A stretch of DNA of 64,000 bases, taken from CAG-390 sp003523225 (lineage in GTDB: Bacteria > Bacillota > Clostridia > Oscillospirales > CAG-272). Each line of letters starts with the position of its first letter. Position 1 is the stretch's first letter. The notes beneath the pieces are model-generated. The model did no database searches. It saw only the letters and a list, made by a program, of their open reading frames with translations, and was not told the DNA's origin. The stretch spans positions 59,907-123,906 of the forward strand of contig CABPZE010000005.1 of the NCBI GenBank assembly GCA_902461815.1, read 5' to 3'. The position numbers were made by a program, and so were the translations under genes. This document shows positions 58,517 to 64,000 of the stretch, in pieces.

Positions 58517-59341
58517 TCAGTTCATAAGCCCGAAGAAGGATTCAAGGAACAGCAGCATAAGAGATACCGCCATCACCGAATCAAACCTGTCAAGCATCCC
58601 GCCGTGTCCGGGAAGTATTTTTCCGAAGTCCTTGATCCCACAGCTGCGCTTTATTGCCGACATGATAAGATCTCCCGCGTGAGAAACCACGGAGGTGAAT
58701 ATTCCGCCGACGGCAAAGACCAGATAGTCGGGATTTACGTCGGCAAATTTTTCAAGCACCCAGCCGTAGATCAGAAATGCGGCAACGCAGAAAACTATGC
58801 CGCCTACCGAGCCCTCCACAGTCTTTTTCGGGCTTATTGCCGGAATCAGCTTGTGCTTGCCGAACAGTCTGCCGCAGATATACGCAAAAACATCGGTAGA
58901 CCACGCGCCGATAAAGACGAGCAGGTAGGTATAGCGCCCGGCAGTGGAATCACAAAGCAAAACGACAGAGGTAAAGGCAAGGATGATGTAAATCCCCACC
59001 GCACCGGCCCCGCAGGACTGCTCAAGCGTGACGCGCCCCTTGGAGAAGGTAAATACCGTCAGCGAAATAAGCAGAATAAGCCCGAGAACCGCCAGCGCAC
59101 CGCAAAGGAACATTTCACGTCCGAGATAACGCGCGGCAAAGGGAGCCGCACCTGCGGCGGCGTATAATGTAATCGAGATCGGTACATTCTTGTGCAGGTC
59201 GAGACACCGCAGCAGCTCAAACTCCGCCATGACCGCCACAAAAGCAAACAAAGCGGCGAAGATAGCGGTATCCTGCCATATAATCAGCACCGGAATCAGT
59301 ATGACCGCCATGCAGACGGCGGTAATCGTCCTTTTTAACAT
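58517..59341 (-). CDS. cdsA: Phosphatidate cytidylyltransferase CdsA
   Basis: A 274-residue membrane protein with about 7-8 helices and the C-terminal CDS signature spread over SAIKRSCGIKDFGKILPGHG and GMLDRFDSV. It makes CDP-diacylglycerol for phospholipid synthesis. The ATG at 59341 is preceded by a GTG that could also serve as start (59344). It follows uppS by about 16 nt. The pattern GAWSTDVFAYICGRLFGKHK is a second family signature. Confidence 0.94.
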   Translation of the reverse strand: MLKRTITAVCMAVILIPVLIIWQDTAIFAALFAFVAVMAEFELLRCLDLHKNVPISITLYAAAGAAPFAARYLGREMFLCGALAVLGLILLISLTVFTFSKGRVTLEQSCGAGAVGIYIILAFTSVVLLCDSTAGRYTYLLVFIGAWSTDVFAYICGRLFGKHKLIPAISPKKTVEGSVGGIVFCVAAFLIYGWVLEKFADVNPDYLVFAVGGIFTSVVSHAGDLIMSAIKRSCGIKDFGKILPGHGGMLDRFDSVMAVSLMLLFLESFFGLMN

Positions 59342-59357
59342 CACTGTCTTTGAAGAT

Positions 59358-60071
59358 TCAGACCTTGCCGAATCTTCTCTTTCTTTTATGGAATTCCTCT
59401 ACTGCGAGGTCTACATCGTGCGGCTTCATATCGGGCCACAGCACATCGGTTGAATAATACTCCGCGTATGCGGACTGCCAGAGCAGAAAGTTGGAGATCC
59501 GCATTTCGCCGCCGGTGCGCACGATCAGATCGGGGTCGGGCAGTCCGGCGGTATAAAGCGCGCCTTCAATATCTTCTGCGGTGATATTGCGCTTTCCCTC
59601 GTCGGCAAGCCGGTTGAAGGCATGAACAAGCTCGTCTCTGCCGCCGTAATTAAGGGCGATGTTGAGACAGAGTTTTTTGTTTTTTGTGCGCTCGACAAGC
59701 GCCTCGGCGCGAAGGCGAAGATCGTCGTCAAGGCGTGAAAGATCGCCGAGGAAACGCATACGGATATCGTATTTGTCCGCCGATTCCTCGCATTCCTTAA
59801 GGTAGTCGCCGAGCAGCTTCATGATCGAGCGCACCTCTGCGGCAGGTCTGCCCCAGTTTTCGGTTGAAAAAGCGTACACCGTTACACATTCTATGCCGAT
59901 GTCCCCGCAATAATTTACGATCTCACGAAATGCGCGCGCGCCTGCGGAGTGCCCGGCACTGCGCGGCAAGCCGCGCTTTTTTGCCCAGCGCCCGTTGCCG
60001 TCCATAATAAAAGCAATGTGGCGCAGGCTGCCCGCCTCACCCGACGCAGGCGCTTTGATATTGTCTCCCAT
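59358..60071 (-). CDS. uppS: Undecaprenyl diphosphate synthase UppS
   Basis: A 237-residue cis-prenyltransferase. HIAFIMDGNGRWAKKRGLPR holds the catalytic Asp and P-loop, GHSAGARAFREIV follows, then TVYAFSTENWGRP and the C-terminal LPDPDLIVRTGGEMRISNFL with WPDM. It makes the C55 lipid carrier for wall synthesis. The ATG at 60071 with GGAG 7 nt upstream is chosen; a GTG six codons earlier is in the frr stop region. It follows frr by 18 nt. Confidence 0.95.
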   Translation of the reverse strand: MGDNIKAPASGEAGSLRHIAFIMDGNGRWAKKRGLPRSAGHSAGARAFREIVNYCGDIGIECVTVYAFSTENWGRPAAEVRSIMKLLGDYLKECEESADKYDIRMRFLGDLSRLDDDLRLRAEALVERTKNKKLCLNIALNYGGRDELVHAFNRLADEGKRNITAEDIEGALYTAGLPDPDLIVRTGGEMRISNFLLWQSAYAEYYSTDVLWPDMKPHDVDLAVEEFHKRKRRFGKV

Positions 60072-60089
60072 ACAGCTTCTCCGCCGCAC

Positions 60090-60644
60090 TCAGATGGACA
60101 TGATTTCCTTGGATTTTTTCGCGACTATCTCGTCGATCTCCTTGATGTACTTGTCTGTCAGATCCTGAACCGCCTTTTCGGACGCCTTCTGTTCGTCCTC
60201 GGTCATTTCGGAATCCTTTTTCAGCTTCTTGCAGACATCGTTCGCGTCGCGGCGGATGTTGCGGATAGCGACCTTTGCATCCTCACCCATCTTCTGCACC
60301 TGCTTGACGATCTCCTTACGTCTCTCCTCAGTGGGCTGAGGAAAAACCAGACGCAGCGCTCTGCCGTCGTTTGCCGGTGTGATACCGATGTCGGAGGCAA
60401 GCAGTGCGCGCTCCATTGCCTTGAGAGTTGAGGGGTCGTAAGGTGTGATGGTGACGGTCTTGGCGTCGGTCACCTTTACGTCCGCCATATTGGTAATGGG
60501 TGTGGGTGCTCCGTAATATTCAAAGCTCACACGGTTGACCAGCTGCGGATTAGCCTGACCCGCGCGTATTACGTCAAGCTCGCCGCGGAAGGACGAGATC
60601 GACTTCTGCATTTTTTCCTCATATGCCTTGGTATCGAGTTTCAT
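60090..60644 (-). CDS. frr: Ribosome recycling factor
   Basis: A 184-residue protein, the standard RRF length. It contains FRGELDVIRAGQANPQLVNR, VKVTDAKTVTITPYD, SDIGITPANDGRALRLVFPQ, PTEERRKEIVKQVQKMGEDA and RNIRRDANDVCKKL. With EF-G it splits post-termination ribosomes. It starts with ATG at 60644 behind a strong AGGAGG. It is 33 nt downstream of pyrH. Confidence 0.97.
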   Translation of the reverse strand: MKLDTKAYEEKMQKSISSFRGELDVIRAGQANPQLVNRVSFEYYGAPTPITNMADVKVTDAKTVTITPYDPSTLKAMERALLASDIGITPANDGRALRLVFPQPTEERRKEIVKQVQKMGEDAKVAIRNIRRDANDVCKKLKKDSEMTEDEQKASEKAVQDLTDKYIKEIDEIVAKKSKEIMSI

Positions 60645-60677
60645 GTCATTTTCCTCCTGATTATGTTCCGTTTTATT

Positions 60678-61385
60678 TTAGTTTCTTACTATTACAGTGC
60701 CGCGTCCCTTGCCTTCGACGGCACGTTTGATATCCTCAACATCGGCAAGCCTGAACGCCACGGCGGGAGGTCCGAACTCCGCGCCCATTGCCGAGGCGGT
60801 AAGGTCGATGCCGCGCAGACCGAGCTTTACCATGTCCATGTATCCGATCTCATCAAAGAGCTTTGCGTTGCCCTCCTTGGGGTCGCGGTCATAGATACCG
60901 TCCACATTCTTTGCCAGCAGGAAGGCGTCGGCACCTATCTCTATCGCCCGGAGCATACCCGCCGTATCTGTGGAGAAATAGGGACATCCCGTTCCGCCGC
61001 CGAAAATAGCCACCTTACCTTCGGAGAGCGACTCTATTGCGCGGTCAGCGGTATAATATTCCGCATAAGGCATCATATCGGTGGAGGTATACACCTCGGC
61101 TTTGCCTCCGGCGCGCTCGACCGCGTCCTTTGCGGCAAGCGAGTTTATGACCGTGGCAAGCATTCCCATTCTGTCGGCGGTAACGCGGTTCATTTCTCCG
61201 CCCTGTCTGCCGCGCCAGATGTTGCCCGCGCCGAAGATGACAGCCGTTTCGACCCCCGCGGCGGAAATTTCAACGAGCGTAGCGGCTATACGGTCAAGAA
61301 AATCAAAGTCGATGATACCGTCGCTGCCGGATATTGCTTCGCCCGAAAGCTTTAACAATATTCTTTTGTATTTTGGTTCAAGCAT
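60678..61385 (-). CDS. pyrH: UMP kinase PyrH
   Basis: A 235-residue amino-acid-kinase-fold protein: YKRILLKLSGEAI, VIFGAGNIWRG, ADRMGMLATVINSLA, IFGGGTGCPYFSTDTAGMLR and NVDGIYDRDP. It phosphorylates UMP to UDP and is usually allosterically controlled by GTP/UTP. It has its own promoter with an inverted repeat across the -35 region (see 61427-61470), and a terminator-like hairpin separates it from tsf. The start is the ATG at 61385, with AAAGGG upstream. Confidence 0.96.
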   Translation of the reverse strand: MLEPKYKRILLKLSGEAISGSDGIIDFDFLDRIAATLVEISAAGVETAVIFGAGNIWRGRQGGEMNRVTADRMGMLATVINSLAAKDAVERAGGKAEVYTSTDMMPYAEYYTADRAIESLSEGKVAIFGGGTGCPYFSTDTAGMLRAIEIGADAFLLAKNVDGIYDRDPKEGNAKLFDEIGYMDMVKLGLRGIDLTASAMGAEFGPPAVAFRLADVEDIKRAVEGKGRGTVIVRN

Positions 61386-61426
61386 ATAAAAGCCCTTTCT
61401 GAAATCAAAAAATCACACACACTTAT

Positions 61427-61455
61427 ATTTTATCTTATTTTCGCGATTTTGTAAA
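61427..61455 (-). promoter_or_regulatory. pyrH promoter
   Basis: Read on the minus strand: -35 TTTACA (61450-61455), 17 bp spacer, -10 TAAAAT (61427-61432), about 40 bp upstream of pyrH. The 229-bp gap between tsf and pyrH thus contains a separate promoter. Confidence 0.72.
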
Positions 61456-61470
61456 CACCCAAATCGCGAA
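61440..61470. promoter_or_regulatory. Inverted repeat across the pyrH -35 region (operator candidate)
   Basis: Perfect 10-bp arms TTCGCGATTT (61440-61449) and AAATCGCGAA (61461-61470) are separated by 11 bp that contain the -35 box. The arms cover the spacer and the region just upstream of -35, an ideal repressor site. A role in RNA is excluded for pyrH transcripts because the repeat lies upstream of the start point. The protein that binds is unknown. Confidence 0.55.
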
Positions 61471-61552
61471 TTTTACTCTTTTTCCCGCTTTTTTTCGTGA
61501 ATTTTCCTTTACGTTTTTTCGCCTACGGCAAAACAGGGCAAAAATCAAAAGT

Positions 61553-61586
61553 CAGGGTATGCCGCGCACGGGCGCGGCATACCCTG
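61553..61586 (-). terminator. Terminator downstream of tsf
   Basis: The 14-bp stem CAGGGTATGCCGCG / CGCGGCATACCCTG has a 6-nt loop and is followed on the minus strand by ACTTTTGATTTTTG. It separates rpsB-tsf from pyrH and the rest of the cluster, at least partially. Confidence 0.82.
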
Positions 61587-61614
61587 ATAATATTATAAGG
61601 TAAAGCTGAAGCTA

Positions 61615-62547
61615 TCAGCCCTGGTGAGTGAGCTTTGCAATTTCGTCTGCGAAATTGTCCTCTCTCTTTTCAATTCCCTCTCCCTTTTCGTAGAGGTGGA
61701 ACTCTCTGACCTTGATGTCAGCGCCAAGCTCCTTGGCGGTGTTGGCAATATACTTTCCGACGGTAAGGTCATCGTCAAGGAAGAACTGCTGCTCGTCAAG
61801 GCATACCTGCTCGTAGTACTTTCCGAGCTTACCGACAACGATCTTTTCAAGAATGTTCTCAGGCTTGTTGGCGTTCTTGGGATCGTTCTTCATAGCGGCG
61901 ATCTGGATAGCCTTTTCCTCGGCAAGCACGCTTGCGGGAACATCCTCGCGGGTGATATATGTGGGCGGGTTACCGGAAGCGATCTGAAGCGCAACATTCT
62001 TTGCCATCTTTGCGAACTTCTCGGTCGCGGCAACCTCTGCGGTGGTGTCAAATCCGACGATAACACCGGCAACTCCTCCGCCATGGACGTAGGTGCTGGT
62101 GATACCGTTGACGACAACAAAGCGTCTGATGTTGATCTTCTCGCCGATCTGGAATATCATTTCCTTGAGCTTATCGTTGACGCTCAGATCGGTGTCAAGA
62201 TACTTTGCGGCAAGCAGCGCGTCGATGTCGGCGGGCTTGGCGGCAATGATGGTCTTGAGCAGTGAGGTTACAAATTCACGGAAGGTCGCGTTCTTGGCAA
62301 CGAAGTCTGTCTCGCTGTTGACCTCGATCATTGCAGACACATCACCCTCCTTGAGTATCTCAACGACACCGTCGGCGGCGATTCTTCCTTCCTTCTTAGC
62401 GGCTACTGCAAGTCCTCTTTCTCTGAGAACCTTGAGCGCCTTCTCCATATCGCCCTCTGCCTCAACAAGGGCCTTTTTGCACTCCATCATACCGATACCG
62501 GTCTTGGCGCGGAGCGCGGCAACATCTTTTGCGGTAATAGCAGCCAT
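61615..62547 (-). CDS. tsf: Translation elongation factor Ts
   Basis: A 310-residue protein. It has an N-terminal UBA-like domain (ITAKDVAALRAKTGIGMMEC), then KKALVEAEGDMEKALKVLRE, EVNSETDFVAKNATFREFV, and a core with VALQIASGNPPTYITREDVP and EQQFFLDDDLTVGKYIANTA. It exchanges GDP for GTP on EF-Tu. The start is the ATG at 62547, with AGAGGAG upstream. It follows rpsB by 39 nt, as in nearly all bacteria. Confidence 0.97.
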   Translation of the reverse strand: MAAITAKDVAALRAKTGIGMMECKKALVEAEGDMEKALKVLRERGLAVAAKKEGRIAADGVVEILKEGDVSAMIEVNSETDFVAKNATFREFVTSLLKTIIAAKPADIDALLAAKYLDTDLSVNDKLKEMIFQIGEKINIRRFVVVNGITSTYVHGGGVAGVIVGFDTTAEVAATEKFAKMAKNVALQIASGNPPTYITREDVPASVLAEEKAIQIAAMKNDPKNANKPENILEKIVVGKLGKYYEQVCLDEQQFFLDDDLTVGKYIANTAKELGADIKVREFHLYEKGEGIEKREDNFADEIAKLTHQG

Positions 62548-62586
62548 TTTTTATCTCCTCTATTTTATTGAACTGAACCGTACCGA

Positions 62587-63348
62587 TTATTCGGCTTCTG
62601 CCTCGGCGGCGGTCTTCTCAGCCTCGGCGGTCTCGGCGGCGTCGGCTTCGACATCGGCGGATTCCGCACCCTGTCTGCCCTCGATAACGGCGTCGGCAAG
62701 GACGGAGGAAATCAGCTTAATGGCGCGGATGGCATCATCGTTGCCGGGAATGATATAATCGGCGTCGTCGGGGTCGCAGTTGGTATCGACGATGGCGATC
62801 ACGGGAATGCCGAGCTTCTTGGCTTCCTTGACGGCATTGGCTTCCTTCTTGGTGTCAACCACGAAGATAGCGGCGGGAAGGTCGTTCATGTTCTTGATAC
62901 CGCCGTAGTTTCTCTCGAGATCTGCCATTTCCTTCTGACGGGCGGCAGCTTCCTTCTTGGGCAGCATATCAAAGGTTCCGTCCTCAGCCATCTTGGTAAG
63001 GGTGTTGAGACGGTTGATGGACTTCTTGATGGTCTTGAAGTTGGTCATCATTCCGCCGGGCCAACGGACGTTTACATAGAACATTCCGCATCTTTCAGCC
63101 TCTTCCTTGATGGCGTCGGCAGCCTGCTTTTTGGTTCCGACGAAAAGAAGGGACTTGTTGTCGGCGGAAAGCTCACGGACGTACATATAGGCCTCTTCAA
63201 ACTTCTTTACGGTCTTCTGAAGGTCGATGATGTAGATACCGTTGCGCTCGGTGTAGATGTACTCCTGCATTTTGGGGTTCCATCTTCTGGTGTGGTGTCC
63301 GAAATGGACGCCGGCTTCGAGAAGCTGTTTGATGGTGATAACAGACAT
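62587..63348 (-). CDS. rpsB: 30S ribosomal protein S2
   Basis: A 253-residue protein: LLEAGVHFGHHTRRWNPKMQ, YTERNGIYIIDLQKTVKKFE, VGTKKQAADAIKEEAERCGM, RWPGGMMTNFKTIKKSINRL and VDTNCDPDDADYIIPGNDDA. It ends in an alanine/glutamate-rich acidic tail typical of this lineage. The start is the ATG at 63348, with AAGGAGGA upstream. It heads the rpsB-to-polC cluster behind its own promoter and a leader of about 160 nt. Confidence 0.97.
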   Translation of the reverse strand: MSVITIKQLLEAGVHFGHHTRRWNPKMQEYIYTERNGIYIIDLQKTVKKFEEAYMYVRELSADNKSLLFVGTKKQAADAIKEEAERCGMFYVNVRWPGGMMTNFKTIKKSINRLNTLTKMAEDGTFDMLPKKEAAARQKEMADLERNYGGIKNMNDLPAAIFVVDTKKEANAVKEAKKLGIPVIAIVDTNCDPDDADYIIPGNDDAIRAIKLISSVLADAVIEGRQGAESADVEADAAETAEAEKTAAEAEAE

Positions 63349-63512
63349 TTTAAGTGTCCTCCTTCTGGTTTTTCCACCACGCCGCCCCGAATGCGGACAA
63401 CCGCCAACGGCGGCACCCGACCGCTTTGCACGGCGTGTGTGTTTTATTCTGAGCCTCTGCGGTGCCCGCAGACAGCCCGTCCGCGCCGTTCACCTGTTCT
63501 TCCGGCGCAAAC
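63349..63512 (-). promoter_or_regulatory. rpsB leader region
   Basis: About 160 nt of GC-rich untranslated RNA lie between the promoter and rpsB. It contains a perfect 7-bp hairpin (TCTGCGG-GCA-CCGCAGA) and several longer imperfect stems. S2 autoregulates its own operon in several bacteria, so this may be the control region; no known leader motif was matched by eye. Confidence 0.45.
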
Positions 63513-63518
63513 ACAGAT

Positions 63519-63547
63519 ATTATATCATACTATTCCTTATTTTTCAA
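63519..63547 (-). promoter_or_regulatory. rpsB operon promoter
   Basis: Read on the minus strand: -35 TTGAAA (63542-63547), 17 bp spacer, perfect -10 TATAAT (63519-63524), in an AT-rich region. It is expected to be a strong promoter for rpsB-tsf and the genes downstream. Confidence 0.82.
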
Positions 63548-63579
63548 TCAAATTCTTATTGTTTACAATTTATTTACAA

Positions 63580-63876
63580 TTACTTTTTTCTCTCCTTCTT
63601 TCTGTCCCGTTCGAAGCAGCATAGATCCCCGACCGGGATCTTTACCAGCACTGCGTCCTCGCCTATACATTCGATCTTCTCCCACGGAATAACAAAGCAC
63701 TCCTCGCCGCCGAATCCGAGAAAGCCCGTCTCACGGCAGACGATTATGGCGCATATTCTGCCGTCGCAAACATCGAATTCAAAATCGCAGGCGTGTCCCA
63801 GCCGCGCGCCGTCGCAGAGATTTATCACATCCTTTTCCCTCAGCTCGCAGGTCGTTGACCGTTTGGACATTTTCAT
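63580..63876 (-). CDS. YlmC/YmxH-family PRC-barrel sporulation-associated protein
   Basis: A 98-residue protein: CELREKDVINLCDGARLGHA, then beta strands CDFEFDVCDGRICAIIV and CFVIPWEKIECIGEDAVLVK, the single PRC-barrel of the YlmC/YmxH family found mostly in endospore formers. The function is unknown. A lysine/arginine-rich tail ends the protein. The start is the ATG at 63876, with AAAGGCGG upstream; a second ATG lies two codons later. A TATAAT at 63904-63909 could be its -10 element, without a convincing -35. Confidence 0.85.
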   Translation of the reverse strand: MKMSKRSTTCELREKDVINLCDGARLGHACDFEFDVCDGRICAIIVCRETGFLGFGGEECFVIPWEKIECIGEDAVLVKIPVGDLCCFERDRKKERKK

Positions 63877-63940
63877 TACCGCCTTTCATATTCTGTTCTT
63901 CAAATTATATTCCACGGCAGGCGTCATTAGACCGGGAATC

Positions 63941-63982
63941 AAAAAAGGGGCTGTAAAAAAACTCGATGTTTTTTACAGCCCC
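63941..63982 (-). terminator. Terminator of the gene beyond the right edge
   Basis: The stem GGGGCTGTAAAAAAAC / GTTTTTTACAGCCCC (63947-63962 with 63968-63982) is followed on the minus strand by TTTTTTGATT. It ends a minus-strand transcript entering from the right edge of the window. Confidence 0.85.
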
Positions 63983-64000
63983 CGTAAAATGTCGGTCGGG

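Overview
This 64 kb window is chromosomal DNA of a Gram-positive, very probably endospore-forming member of the Clostridia, most likely a gut-type Oscillospirales relative (the rank is inference). Evidence: spo0A, yabP, yabQ, a CotF-like coat protein and SpoVB-type flippases; a PolC-type DNA polymerase downstream of rpsB-tsf-pyrH-frr-uppS-cdsA-dxr-rseP-ispG; many lipoproteins; AGGAGG-type ribosome binding sites; TTGACA/TATAAT promoters with 17 bp spacers. Protein genes are dense, mostly on the minus strand and moderately GC-rich. I see no prophage, insertion sequence, CRISPR array or rRNA; the only RNA gene is one tRNA-Val.

Layout. 0-4.6 kb (minus): the B. subtilis-like block yabM-mazG(yabN)-rqcP(yabO)-yabP-yabQ-divIC, followed by a PF06541 membrane protein where B. 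subtilis has yabR. 4.7-13.7 kb: housekeeping genes hemZ, dtd, relA, recJ, an RseC-like protein and a COG2509 flavoprotein. 13.7-15.8 kb: cdaA-cdaR (c-di-AMP synthesis). 16-17.8 kb (plus): iron alcohol dehydrogenase and L-ribulose-5-phosphate 4-epimerase. 18-26.4 kb: accessory surface and carbohydrate genes: a beta-helix lipoprotein, an FAD oxidoreductase, a spore-coat protein, a metallo-beta-lactamase (MBL) lipoprotein and a GLUG-like lipoprotein. 26.5-31 kb: yqhQ, spo0A, a second SpoVB-like flippase and a second PF06541 protein. 31.2-35.7 kb: rhamnose isomerase plus a GH106-like rhamnosidase. 35.8 kb: tRNA-Val(GAC). 36-41.4 kb: a complete BMP-family nucleoside-type ABC importer preceded by a well-formed guanine-class riboswitch and terminator. 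41.5-48.3 kb: comEC, a small HTH protein, htpG, a TSCPD protein, a sugar isomerase-like protein and a PAP2 phosphatase. 48.4-63.4 kb: a long translation, isoprenoid, lipid and replication operon running from rpsB to polC and continuing, unusually, into an endonuclease/exonuclease/phosphatase (EEP) lipoprotein and a small lipoprotein. 63.6 kb: ylmC/ymxH.

How it fits together. The surface genes suggest foraging on plant or host glycans (rhamnose and arabinose-type sugars) and salvage of purines. Two secreted lipoproteins with unrelated catalytic domains (a ComEC-type MBL fold and an EEP fold) carry the same duplicated N-terminal module. This is the most novel-looking observation here; a role in extracellular nucleic acid or phosphoester turnover is a hypothesis only.
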